A stretch of 64,000 nt of DNA from Saltatorellus ferox (lineage in GTDB: Bacteria > Planctomycetota > UBA1135 > GCA-002686595), in the NCBI GenBank assembly GCA_007751475.1, contig CP036434.1:5895524-5959523 (forward strand), written 5' to 3'. Below, one piece after another: positions 1 to 8,111 of the stretch (positions are counted from its first letter, which is position 1; the number at the start of each line of letters is the position of its first letter). Below the pieces are notes generated by a model. The model made no database searches. It had not been told where the DNA came from and was given only the letters and a program-made list of their open reading frames with translations. The translations under genes and the position numbers were made by a program.

Positions 1-1
1 C

Positions 2-1219
2 TACGGGCACCTTTGCTCCGGCGACGGCACCCACCGTTTCGTCTACTCGAACTACCCCGGATTCACGCTGGTCCAGGTGGGCGAGACGAACCCGCAGATG
101 CGCCAGGTCTCGTTCCCCGCGAATGTGGATCGCCTTTGGCTACCGCCGGTGATCGCGGACCCCACGGACCGTGAGGCGTACTTCTTCCTCGGCAGCGAGC
201 TGCATCGCTTCGTCAAGACCCCTTCGAGCTGGACGGGAACGCGCTGGTCGAACCAGGACTTCGGCGCCGGATCCAGCCGCTACCTGACCGCCATGGCGTT
301 CGCGCCGAGCGATCCGAACCGCGCGTACGCGCTCACGGACGCAGGGGCGATCTTCCGCTCGACGGACCGCGGTGTCACCTGGACCCAGAGCGCTGGCGGC
401 GGCCCGGGCACCCACTACTTCTACGGCGCGAGCCTGCTCGTGGACCCGACGAACCCCGATCGCGTCTTCGCCGCCGGCTCCGGCTACAGCACCGCGGGCG
501 TACGGGAGAGCGTCGACGGCGGTTCGACCTGGCAGGCGCGCGCCTCGGGCCTTCCGCCCACGCTGGTCCACGACATCGAGTGGGCCCCCGATGGAAGCGG
601 CGACCTGTTCGCGGCCACCGAGGCGGGCGCCTACCACTACGACGCCGCGACGCAAACGTGGTCCAACGCCATGGGCAGCGAGGCCCCGATGACGACCTAC
701 TGGTCCGTCGAGGCGGTCCCGTCCCAGCAGCGCGTGCGGTTCGGCACCTATGGGCGCGGTATCTGGGACCTCCGACTGCTGACGCTGGACGACACGATCA
801 GCACCTCCTACTGCGGTCCCGCCATCCCGAACTCCACGGGAGCCAGCGCGACGATCCGGGCCATCGGTAGCCCGTTCGCGAGCGCCAACGATGTCACGCT
901 GGTGGCCGAGTCGCTCGCGCCGAATTCCCTGGGCTACTTCCTGGCATCGCCCGGCGCGGGCTTCGTGGCGTCTCCGGGCGGATCCCAGGGCAACCTCTGC
1001 CTCGGCGGAAGCATCGGACGCTACGTGGGCCAGGTCCTGAACGCGGGCGCGGCGGGCGAGTTCTCCCTCCCCATCGACCTCACCGCGCTCCCCCAGCCCG
1101 GCGGAAGCGTGGTGGCCGCGCCGGGCGACGTATGGCACTTCCAGGCCTGGTACCGCGACGCGATCATCGGGATCCCGACGTCGAACTTCACGGACGGAGC
1201 GGCGCTGCTCTTGCGCTGA
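2..1219 (+). CDS. Secreted BNR/Asp-box repeat protein with planctomycete C-terminal domain (5' partial)
   Basis: The frame is open from base 2, so the N-terminus lies outside the window; 405 residues are visible. Two Asp-box (S-x-D-x-G-x-x-W) motifs, STDRGVTW and SVDGGSTW, indicate a BNR/sialidase-like or VPS10-like beta-propeller, which is a fold and not proof of sialidase activity. From about base 810 the protein carries a C-terminal domain starting YCGPAIPNSTG and ending FQAWYRD...SNFTDGAALL. I recognise this from many secreted proteins of Saltatorellus-type planctomycetes, where its role is unknown. The gene at 53073-54533 has a related end. Substrate and function cannot be told. Confidence 0.8.
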   Translation, partial: YGHLCSGDGTHRFVYSNYPGFTLVQVGETNPQMRQVSFPANVDRLWLPPVIADPTDREAYFFLGSELHRFVKTPSSWTGTRWSNQDFGAGSSRYLTAMAFAPSDPNRAYALTDAGAIFRSTDRGVTWTQSAGGGPGTHYFYGASLLVDPTNPDRVFAAGSGYSTAGVRESVDGGSTWQARASGLPPTLVHDIEWAPDGSGDLFAATEAGAYHYDAATQTWSNAMGSEAPMTTYWSVEAVPSQQRVRFGTYGRGIWDLRLLTLDDTISTSYCGPAIPNSTGASATIRAIGSPFASANDVTLVAESLAPNSLGYFLASPGAGFVASPGGSQGNLCLGGSIGRYVGQVLNAGAAGEFSLPIDLTALPQPGGSVVAAPGDVWHFQAWYRDAIIGIPTSNFTDGAALLLR

Positions 1220-1445
1220 TCGAAAGGTCGGCCCCTATGGATTGGACCCGGCGGGTTGGGCCGAGCGCTGGTTCTCCAGGGCTCGGCCCTTCCGTACCTG
1301 GACTTTACACCTTTCGTCCCATCGCCCGGGCTCGCCTGGACGAACGTCTCTCCAGCCGACGCATGAGGTCGGTTCCAATCCGGGCGCCAGCCGCCCATGA
1401 TCTGAGACCCGTCCGGGATCCCCAGAACTTCCACCGCCCACGACC

Positions 1446-2177
1446 ATGCTGCCCCTCCGACTCATCACGTCCTTCGCACTCTCGGCCGCCGTGGCGGCCG
1501 CACTGACCGCCTGTAGCACCGACTCGATGGAGTCGACCGCGCGTGGCGGCGGCGGCACCGGCGATTCAGGCGGCAGCAAGTCCGCGCCCGAGGCCCCCGC
1601 GCTGACCGAGGAGGAGGCCGAGGAAACCATCGCTTCCCTCGACGCCCTCATGGATGAGAGCGACGCCGAGGCCGCTGAAGCCGCCATCACCGGCGCCCCC
1701 GCCACCCCCGAAGACGCGGCCGACGTCGCGCAAGCAGCCACCACCCCCGCCATGCAAAAATCCGTCACCGCCTCGGAGTACAACGACCTTTCGAAAGAGG
1801 AGCAGTACATCCTGCTCGACAAGGGAACCGAGCGCCCCGGCACCGGCGCGCTGCTGAACAACAAGGCCGAAGGCACCTACATCTGCCGCCGCTGCAACGC
1901 CGCGCTCTACACGTCCGAGGACAAGTTCGAGAGCCACTGCGGCTGGCCCAGCTTCGACGACGACATCGAGGGCCGCGTCAAGCGCGTGACGGACGCCGAC
2001 GGACGCCGCACCGAGATCCTCTGCATGAACTGCGACGGGCACCTCGGCCACGTGTTCATGGGCGAGCGCATGACGGCGAAGAACACGCGCCACTGCGTGA
2101 ACTCGGTCTCGATGAAGTTCATCCCCGAGGGGGAAGAGCTCCCGGCGATGATCCAGGTCGACGGCGACGTTCAGTAG
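1446..2177 (+). CDS. msrB: Peptide-methionine (R)-S-oxide reductase MsrB, lipoprotein form
   Basis: Reduces methionine-R-sulfoxide in proteins. The 243-residue product starts with a signal peptide ending in a lipobox (LTAC, Cys about residue 23), so it is probably membrane-anchored outside the cytoplasm. A low-complexity Gly/Ser/Glu/Ala linker of about 75 residues follows. The MsrB domain fills the C-terminal half: zinc-binding pairs CRRC and CMNC, the GHLGHVF motif and the catalytic Cys in RHCVNS. Free MsrB is usually about 140 residues, so the N-terminal half is extra. It converges on the helicase gene downstream. Which partner re-reduces it outside the cytoplasm is not visible. Confidence 0.93.
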   Translation: MLPLRLITSFALSAAVAAALTACSTDSMESTARGGGGTGDSGGSKSAPEAPALTEEEAEETIASLDALMDESDAEAAEAAITGAPATPEDAADVAQAATTPAMQKSVTASEYNDLSKEEQYILLDKGTERPGTGALLNNKAEGTYICRRCNAALYTSEDKFESHCGWPSFDDDIEGRVKRVTDADGRRTEILCMNCDGHLGHVFMGERMTAKNTRHCVNSVSMKFIPEGEELPAMIQVDGDVQ

Positions 2178-2210
2178 CGCACAGCGATTCCGGAGCGCCC
2201 CTGCTCCAGT

Positions 2211-3572
2211 TCACCGGCGGCGCCGGGGCTTCCTCTTCTCCTTGGGGCCCTTGGCGCCGCCTTTCTTGATCCCGGAGCCGCGGCCGTACTCGGGCTTCAC
2301 CTCGCTCGGCTTGACGCGCTTCCCGGTGTTCGCCTTCTGGATCAAGTACTCGTCGTCGAGTTCCGCGAACCCCTCCAGGAAGCGGCGCGGGATCCGCTCG
2401 CCGATGTTGTTCTCGATCGCGCGCAGCGCTTCGAGGTCCCCGCGCGAGATCAGCGTGAACGCGATGCCCTTACGCTCGGCGCGTCCGGTTCGACCGATGC
2501 GGTGCACGTAGGTGTCAGGGTCGAGCGGAATGTCGTAGTTGATGACGTGGCTGACGTTCTCCACGTCGAGGCCGCGCGACGCGAGGTCGGTGGCCACGAG
2601 CACCTGGAACTCGCCGCTCTTGAAGCCATCGAGCGCCCGGCCGCGCGCGCCCTGCTTCTTGTCGCCGTGTAGAAGCGTCACGGAGATCCCACGCTTCTCC
2701 AGCTGGAAGGTCAGCACCTTGCCGCGCTGCTTCGTGCGCACGAAGATGATGGCCGAGCGGAACTCCTCGCCCTTGAGGATCTGCAGCGTCAGCTTCGTCT
2801 TCGCGGACGAGCGCACGGGGAGCAGCGCGTGATCGATCGTGTCCGGCGGCGCCGCGTTGCCGAGGTCCAGGATCTCGGGCGCGCGCAGGATGCGCTGGGC
2901 GAGCGCCTGGATCTCCTCGGGCATCGTCGCCGAGAACATCATCGTCTGGCGCTCCTTCGGCACGAGCTTCAGCACGCGGCGGACGTCCGGGAGGAAGCCC
3001 ATGTCGACCATGCGGTCGGCCTCGTCGAGGACGAGCACCTCGACGCCCGCCAGCGAGAGAGCCTCCTCTCGCACGAGGTCCATGAGCCGCCCGGTGCACG
3101 CGACCGCGATGGTCGCGCCGGCGCGCAGCGCTTCGCGCTGGCGCTCGATCTTGAGGCCGCCGATCAGGAGGGCGACGGCCTGCCCCGACGTGGAGCCGAG
3201 CTTGTCGATGTCGGCGCCGATCTGGATCGCGAGCTCGCGGGTCGGAGCGAGGACCAGGGCACGGATCGAGCTGACGGGCGGCACCTCGGCCTCGTCTGCC
3301 GCTCCTCCCTCGACGGCCGGAGGCGCATGGGTCACGAGCCGCTGCAGGAGCGGCAGCGCGAACGCCGCCGTCTTCCCGGTCCCGGTCCGCGCGAGCCCGA
3401 GGATATCGCGCCCCAAGAGCGCAGGGGGGATCGCGCTCACCTGGATCGGCCGCGGCGCGTCGAAGCCCGCCGCGCGGACCCCGGCCAGCACCGACGGAGC
3501 GAGTCCGAACGACTCGAACGTCACGTCTGCGGCCGGCGGCATCGCCGTTTCGTCGATTGGTTCAGGATCCAT
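2211..3572 (-). CDS. DEAD-box RNA helicase, RhlE-like
   Basis: ATP-dependent RNA unwinding, probably in RNA decay, ribosome assembly or cold adaptation. The 453 residues carry the family motifs in order: Q-motif region near residue 40, ARTGTGKT (motif I), PTRELAIQ (Ia), DEAD (II), SAT (III), the helicase-C domain with ATDLASRGLD (V) and HRIGRTGRA (VI), and a basic tail ending KRKPRRRR. The usual TPGRL motif Ib reads ACTGRL here. It is a single gene transcribed divergently from the SEC-C gene. Assignment to RhlE rather than DbpA, SrmB or CsdA rests on general pattern only, so no symbol is given. Confidence 0.95.
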   Translation of the reverse strand: MDPEPIDETAMPPAADVTFESFGLAPSVLAGVRAAGFDAPRPIQVSAIPPALLGRDILGLARTGTGKTAAFALPLLQRLVTHAPPAVEGGAADEAEVPPVSSIRALVLAPTRELAIQIGADIDKLGSTSGQAVALLIGGLKIERQREALRAGATIAVACTGRLMDLVREEALSLAGVEVLVLDEADRMVDMGFLPDVRRVLKLVPKERQTMMFSATMPEEIQALAQRILRAPEILDLGNAAPPDTIDHALLPVRSSAKTKLTLQILKGEEFRSAIIFVRTKQRGKVLTFQLEKRGISVTLLHGDKKQGARGRALDGFKSGEFQVLVATDLASRGLDVENVSHVINYDIPLDPDTYVHRIGRTGRAERKGIAFTLISRGDLEALRAIENNIGERIPRRFLEGFAELDDEYLIQKANTGKRVKPSEVKPEYGRGSGIKKGGAKGPKEKRKPRRRR

Positions 3573-3655
3573 GGGCGATGACGATGACCGGGGAGGTCCA
3601 GATCACCAACCAGGAACCGGCGCAATCGGGGCCCCGGTGTTCTATTCTGCCCCCC

Positions 3656-4150
3656 ATGCCCCCATCCAAGAAAGTCACGCTCGCCCTGGCGAGCTTCATG
3701 GACTCCCCCCACGCCCAAGGCCTGGACGTCCCCGAGCCCGATGTCCGCCAGATCGTCGGCCGCTTCCTCAGCACCTGCTACGACGACGTCGGGATCGAGC
3801 CGAAGAAGCTCGACGGCCAGGACATGCACGGCGCCCTCGGCCACGTCCTGCCCGGGAAGTTCAAGCGCGGCGAGGCTCTCGCCGAAGAGGTCCCCGACGT
3901 GCTCCGCGCGTACTTGAAGCACCTGGAGGAGAGCGAGGTCCTCTCCAACGCCTTCGAGATCAAGCAGGGCTTCGAGACCACGATCGAGGAGTTCCTGCAC
4001 ACCGTGCGGACCGGCACCAATCCCCACGGTCACGGTCACCACGCCCCGGCCGAGCCCTTCGAGCACAAGGCGGAGAAGCTCGGTCGCAACGACCCATGCT
4101 CCTGCGGAAGCGGCAAGAAGTACAAGAAGTGCCACGGGAAGAACGCATGA
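3656..4150 (+). CDS. SEC-C motif protein
   Basis: About 164 residues. The last 25 form a SEC-C zinc-binding motif (GRNDPCSCGSGKKYKKCHG), as found at the end of SecA and in many small proteins. A His-rich linker (HGHGHH) precedes it. The N-terminal domain is mostly helical and I do not recognise it. The start chosen is the ATG giving MPPSKKVTLALA; the frame is open further upstream, but those residues look non-coding and would reach into the divergent helicase. The stop overlaps the kdsB start (ATGA), so it is probably cotranslated with kdsB. Function unknown. Confidence 0.8.
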   Translation: MPPSKKVTLALASFMDSPHAQGLDVPEPDVRQIVGRFLSTCYDDVGIEPKKLDGQDMHGALGHVLPGKFKRGEALAEEVPDVLRAYLKHLEESEVLSNAFEIKQGFETTIEEFLHTVRTGTNPHGHGHHAPAEPFEHKAEKLGRNDPCSCGSGKKYKKCHGKNA

Positions 4151-4932
4151 GGATCGCCGCCGTCATCCCTGCCAGGTACGGCTCGACCCGCTTCCCCGGC
4201 AAGCCCCTCGCGGACGTGGCGGGGCGCTCGCTGATCCGCCGCGTCCACGAGATTGCCGCCGCGGCCGAGGGCGTGAGCGAGGTGCTCGTGGCCACCGACG
4301 ACCGGCGCATCGCGGACCACGTGGAGAGCTTCGGCGGCACCGCCGTGATGACGCCGCCGGAGTGCCGCAACGGCACCGAGCGCGTCCACGCGGCCATCCA
4401 GTCCCTCGATGAGCGCCCCGACGGCGTGATCAATCTCCAGGGCGACGCGGTGCTCACGCCGCCCTGGGTCCTGAAGGCCGTGGCCGCCGAGATGCGGGCC
4501 CACCCCGAGCTGCCGATGGTGACGCCGGCGGCGCGGCTGGACGCGCGCTCGCTGGAGCTTCTGATGGAGGCGAAGGCCGCGGGCGAGGTCGGCGGCACCA
4601 CCGTGGTCTTCAACCGCGCGGGCGACGCGCTCTACTTCTCGAAGGCCGTGATCCCCTACGTGCGCGATCCGAAGGGCGGCGCGCCGACCTTCCGGCACAT
4701 CGGGCTCTACGGGTACCGCACCGAGGCCCTCGACGAGCTGATCGCGCTGCCGCCGAGCGCGCTGGAGCTGACCGAGGGGCTCGAGCAGCTCCGCGCGCTC
4801 GACAACGGCATGCGCATCCGCGTGGTCGAGGTCGACTACCGCGGCCGCCGGCACCTCGCGATCGACAGTCCCGAGGACCTCGTGCGCGTCGAGGGAGTGA
4901 TCGCCGAGGACGGCGAGCTGGTGCCGCGATGA
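4147..4932 (+). CDS. kdsB: 3-deoxy-manno-octulosonate cytidylyltransferase (CMP-KDO synthetase)
   Basis: Activates KDO with CTP to CMP-KDO for the inner core of lipopolysaccharide, in the cytoplasm. The 261 residues are close to the usual length (about 250). The nucleotide-binding start IPARYGSTRFPGKPL, the NGTERV motif and the NLQGD motif are clear. The residues after NLQGD are AVL where most family members have E-P-[FLM], a small deviation near the metal site. ATGA overlaps link it to the SEC-C gene before it and the phosphatase gene after it. It is the main evidence here for a KDO-containing outer membrane. Confidence 0.93.
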   Translation: MRIAAVIPARYGSTRFPGKPLADVAGRSLIRRVHEIAAAAEGVSEVLVATDDRRIADHVESFGGTAVMTPPECRNGTERVHAAIQSLDERPDGVINLQGDAVLTPPWVLKAVAAEMRAHPELPMVTPAARLDARSLELLMEAKAAGEVGGTTVVFNRAGDALYFSKAVIPYVRDPKGGAPTFRHIGLYGYRTEALDELIALPPSALELTEGLEQLRALDNGMRIRVVEVDYRGRRHLAIDSPEDLVRVEGVIAEDGELVPR

Positions 4933-5579
4933 GCGTCGAGCTGGTCCTCGTGCGCCACGGCAACACCTTCGGGCCCGGCGACCGGATCGTCTGGGTCGGC
5001 AAGGGCGAGGACCTGCCGCTGGTGCCGAGCGGCAGGGCCCAGGCGAAGGCGCTCGGCGATTCGCTCCTGGCCGCTGGCTGGACCCCGACCGCGATCTTTT
5101 CGGGCGGGCTGAAGCGCCAGGTCGAGCACCTCGCCCTCGCGGCTCCCCCGGGTTCACCGGAAGCCGTACGGCTGGAGGCCCTCGACGAGGTCGACTACGG
5201 CGACTGGGGCGGGCTCACCACGGAGGAGATCGTGGAGCGCTTCGGGGCCGAAGAGATGATCGCGTGGAACGAACGCAGCGTTTGGCCCGGCGGAGCGAGG
5301 TGGCCCGAAACCGAGGCCGAGGTCCGCGGGCGCGTGCAATCGTTCCTCGACGACGTGAGCGTAGGCGCGTTCGGAGAGCGCGTGCTCGTCTGTAGCAGCA
5401 ACGGGCTGCTTCGCTGGTTCCTGGACGCCGTCCCTGGCGCCCTGGAGCGCGCGCGCCAGGAGGGCACGTTCAAGGTGAAGACGGGCGGCGTCGGGCGGAT
5501 GGTCTTCGAGCCCGCCGCAGCCGTTCCCGGCTGGACCGTGACCCACTGGAACTGCCCGCCGTCCGAATTTCGCCCCTGA
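4929..5579 (+). CDS. Histidine phosphatase superfamily protein (second catalytic His apparently replaced)
   Basis: Phosphoglycerate mutase-like fold of 216 residues. The N-terminal catalytic motif is intact (LVLVRHGNT), as is the middle region containing EVDYGDWGGLT. The C-terminal catalytic motif, normally [ST]-H-G, reads CSSNGLLR, so the second histidine appears to be Asn. The protein may therefore be inactive or use altered chemistry. It overlaps kdsB by ATGA. A link to KDO or sugar-phosphate metabolism is suggested only by that position. Other possibilities are an alpha-ribazole phosphatase or a generic phosphatase. Confidence 0.85.
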   Translation: MSVELVLVRHGNTFGPGDRIVWVGKGEDLPLVPSGRAQAKALGDSLLAAGWTPTAIFSGGLKRQVEHLALAAPPGSPEAVRLEALDEVDYGDWGGLTTEEIVERFGAEEMIAWNERSVWPGGARWPETEAEVRGRVQSFLDDVSVGAFGERVLVCSSNGLLRWFLDAVPGALERARQEGTFKVKTGGVGRMVFEPAAAVPGWTVTHWNCPPSEFRP

Positions 5580-5616
5580 CCCGTAACCCTTGCCGCTCTC
5601 CGATCGCTCTCCAAGC

Positions 5617-6501
5617 ATGGAACCAGCAGACGAGAGCGAGATGGTCGAGCTTTGCCGCGGAGAACTCGGCTGGCCCGAAGGACTGGCGACGATCGACGTG
5701 GAGCCCGCGCGGCTCTGGCTGCGTGGCGTGCGCGAACTCTTGCACTCGACGCACTGCGTGGCCATCGTGGGCAGCCGCGCCCCCACGCCCTACGGAGTGG
5801 CCCAGGCGGAGCGCTTCGGCCGTGAGCTCGCGGCGGCGGGCGTGTGCGTGATCAGCGGACTGGCGCGTGGCGTCGACGCGGCCGCGCACACGGGGGCGCT
5901 GGACGCGGGCGGCGGAACGATCGCCGTGCTCGGGTGCGGGGTGGATCGACCGTGGCCTTCCGGCCCGCTGGCGGATCGCGTGGCCCGTCAAGGGCTGCTC
6001 GTCTCGGAGTTCGCACCGGGGACGTCGCCGCGGCGACATCACTTTCCGCTGCGGAACCGGATCATCGCTGGGCTCAGCCAGGCCGTGCTGGTGATCGAGG
6101 CGGCGGAGGCGTCCGGGTCGCTGATCACGGCGCGCTGGGCGGCGGACCAGGGCCAGGAGGTCTTTGCGCTGCCCGGCCGCGTGGACCATCCGATGGCGCG
6201 CGGAACGCTTTCGTTGATTCGCGAAGGAGCGACCCCGGTGGGCTCACCGCAGATGCTCCTCGATGACCTGTTCAGCGATCGAGAGCTGTTTCCCATGACG
6301 CCCGGGACCGGCGCAGTCGCGGCCACGCGCACTCCCCTGGAAATGGCGATCCTGGAGTCGCTCACCGGGGAGACCCGAACGGCCTCCGAGGTGGCCAGCA
6401 TCGTGGAAGAAGAGGTTCCAGCCACGCTGGCTGCGCTGACGACGCTGGAGCTGGGCGGAGCCGTCCGGCGCGCGCCCGGGGGGCTCTATCACAGGGGATA
6501 G
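5617..6501 (+). CDS. dprA: DNA processing protein DprA (DNA recombination mediator)
   Basis: Binds incoming single-stranded DNA and loads RecA during natural transformation. The Rossmann-like DprA core is clear: VGSRAPTPYG, SGLARGVDAAAH, GCGVD, the FPLRNRIIAGLS region, EAAEASGSLITA and ALPGRVDHPMARGT. A C-terminal winged-helix-like part follows (about residues 225-294). With 294 residues it is on the short side and has little N-terminal extension. ATG at 5617 is preferred over an in-frame TTG at 5590. It stands alone between the phosphatase and a convergent membrane-protein pair; no other competence genes are in the window. Confidence 0.93.
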   Translation: MEPADESEMVELCRGELGWPEGLATIDVEPARLWLRGVRELLHSTHCVAIVGSRAPTPYGVAQAERFGRELAAAGVCVISGLARGVDAAAHTGALDAGGGTIAVLGCGVDRPWPSGPLADRVARQGLLVSEFAPGTSPRRHHFPLRNRIIAGLSQAVLVIEAAEASGSLITARWAADQGQEVFALPGRVDHPMARGTLSLIREGATPVGSPQMLLDDLFSDRELFPMTPGTGAVAATRTPLEMAILESLTGETRTASEVASIVEEEVPATLAALTTLELGGAVRRAPGGLYHRG

Positions 6502-6512
6502 GGCCGCCGGCG

Positions 6513-6713
6513 TCAGGAAACGGACGCGAACGTGTGCTCGACGGCGAGCATCACCACCACGACGACCGTCGAGACGAGTACGAAGGTCAGGTAGCGGCGC
6601 GGGAAGAGCCGCAGCGCCTTCTGGTCGTCGGCTTCGGTGAACATGCAGCTCACGGCGACGATCACGAGCGTGGAGAACAGGAACAGCCCGATGTGGAATC
6701 CGAGATCGTTCAT
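6513..6713 (-). CDS. Small two-helix membrane protein
   Basis: 66 residues starting MNDLGFHIGLFLF. Two hydrophobic segments (about residues 5-22 and 42-60) are separated by a charged loop (TEADDQKALRLFPRR). I recognise no family. The ATG at 6713 is chosen over an open upstream extension, because it lies 4 bases after the stop of the DUF6677 gene and begins directly with the first membrane segment. Close spacing suggests cotranscription, perhaps as a partner in the same membrane. Confidence 0.65.
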   Translation of the reverse strand: MNDLGFHIGLFLFSTLVIVAVSCMFTEADDQKALRLFPRRYLTFVLVSTVVVVVMLAVEHTFASVS

Positions 6714-6717
6714 GGGG

Positions 6718-7587
6718 CTAACCGAGGGAGGCGTCGAAGGGGCCGGATTCCGTGGCGGGGTCCGCCACCGCTTCGGTCGCGAGCGGGCGGCCGAGGCGCT
6801 TCGCCTCGCTGTAGCCATAGACATCGAGCATCAGGAGCACGTTCAGTATCCCCGCGACCGAGGCGAGAACGACGCCCGCGTCGGCGTACTCGACGTTCCT
6901 GGTCATCATCGGATGCCCGTGCACCATCTCGACGGCGAAGGCGATGGGCCCGAGGAGGCTCTGGCCCGCCCAGTAATAGAAGTGGCGCGTCCGATCGAGG
7001 TTCGTGCCACCGGCGAGGTAGCAGCCGATCCCGAAGAGAGCGACGACGAGAACGAACGCCAGGATCCCGCGGGCCTTGCGCCCCTGGAGCACGTGCCCGG
7101 CCCCCGGCAGGAGCCAGCCCACGAGCGTGGCGACGCCAGGGTGCGTCGCCTCGTGGTCCGCGTCTCCGGTGGCCGCTACCCGAGCGTCGTAGTGCACGCG
7201 GCTGCACAGGATCAGGTTGGCGATCCCCGCGCTGGCCGTCAGGATCATGCCGATGTGCAGCGTGCTCGGGAACGCTTCGGGGAGCGCGCCGCCGAAGCCG
7301 TACTGGCGCACGTGCAGGAGCAGCGCGCCGAGGTTGCCGGCCTCCGGCGTCAGGGCGGCCGCGAACCGGCCGCGCATCTCGGGCGGCAGGATCTGGAGGA
7401 ACATGCCCTTGGACAGCAGCACGCCGGCGAGGTAGAGGCCCTCGATCAGCACGAACGCGATGATCGCCGTCCTGACCTTGCCGAGGTAGAAGTGGCCCGC
7501 TCCGGGGATGAACCAGTTCAGGAACGCCGCCACGGTGGGGTTCGGGCCCTCCTGGGACGTGGACGATGGGGAGTTGGGGCTGGACAT
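6718..7587 (-). CDS. DUF6677-like multi-pass membrane protein
   Basis: 289 residues with about seven hydrophobic segments. It contains a duplicated motif: WFIPGAGHFYLGK near residue 25 and WLLPGAGHVLQGR near residue 160. The P-G-x-G-H-x-x-x-G pattern is typical of TM2/DUF6677-type proteins, a family I associate with planctomycetes. The start MSSPNSP at 7587 is preferred over an upstream extension lacking membrane features. It lies 4 bases upstream of the small membrane protein gene. Function unknown. Confidence 0.75.
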   Translation of the reverse strand: MSSPNSPSSTSQEGPNPTVAAFLNWFIPGAGHFYLGKVRTAIIAFVLIEGLYLAGVLLSKGMFLQILPPEMRGRFAAALTPEAGNLGALLLHVRQYGFGGALPEAFPSTLHIGMILTASAGIANLILCSRVHYDARVAATGDADHEATHPGVATLVGWLLPGAGHVLQGRKARGILAFVLVVALFGIGCYLAGGTNLDRTRHFYYWAGQSLLGPIAFAVEMVHGHPMMTRNVEYADAGVVLASVAGILNVLLMLDVYGYSEAKRLGRPLATEAVADPATESGPFDASLG

Positions 7588-7643
7588 CGGTCCGGAGGTT
7601 CTAACAGAGAGGGGGTCACTTCGGCTATTCCTTACTCGCAGCC

Positions 7644-8111
7644 ATGCAGTCAGCCTCACCCTCCGACCCCCGAAGCCGTCCCCGGGAGGCCGCCGAGCGC
7701 CCCCAATCCTTCACCCATCCGGCCACGGTTCGGTACGCCGAGACCGACCAGATGGGCGTCTGCCACCACGCCAATTTCCTCCTCTACCTGGAGGACGCGA
7801 GGACGGCGATGATGGCCGCCCGGGCCGTCCCCTACGGTGAGCTGGAGAAGACCGGGATCGGCCTGCCCGTGCGCCAGGTTCAGGTCCGGTACAAGAGCCC
7901 GGCCTTCTACGAGGACCGCCTCCTGGTCGAGGTCTGGATCGAGCGGATGCGCTCGGCCTCGGTCACGTTCGGTTACGAGATCCGGCGCGAGGACAAGGAA
8001 GCCGTCACCGTGCTGGCGACGGCCGAGATCGAACTCGCGTGCATGGACATGGCGACCCGTCGGCCGCGGATCTTTCCGAAGGAGCTGAGGGCGGCGTTCA
8101 GCGCGGACTGA
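7644..8111 (+). CDS. Acyl-CoA thioesterase, YbgC/4HBT family
   Basis: Hotdog-fold thioesterase of 155 residues, hydrolysing acyl-CoA (or 4-hydroxybenzoyl-CoA-type) thioesters. The family motif RYAETDQMGVCHHANF gives the catalytic Asp and the characteristic His-Asn near residue 45; the hotdog core runs to about residue 145. The first 25 residues are a Pro/Arg/Ser-rich extension, so the true start may be internal. Its last 14 bases overlap the end of the convergent lipoprotein gene. A tol-pal link, common for ybgC, is not seen here. Confidence 0.88.
   Translation: MQSASPSDPRSRPREAAERPQSFTHPATVRYAETDQMGVCHHANFLLYLEDARTAMMAARAVPYGELEKTGIGLPVRQVQVRYKSPAFYEDRLLVEVWIERMRSASVTFGYEIRREDKEAVTVLATAEIELACMDMATRRPRIFPKELRAAFSAD

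Noticed and set aside
2839..4146. Upstream in-frame extension of kdsB giving a protein of almost 700 residues
   Set aside because: The extension runs antisense to the helicase and across the SEC-C gene; the kdsB start at 4147 matches the family N-terminus and the ATGA overlap.
8098..8111. 14-base convergent overlap of the thioesterase and lipoprotein genes as a regulatory antisense site
   Set aside because: Short 3' overlaps of convergent genes are common in dense genomes; no further evidence.
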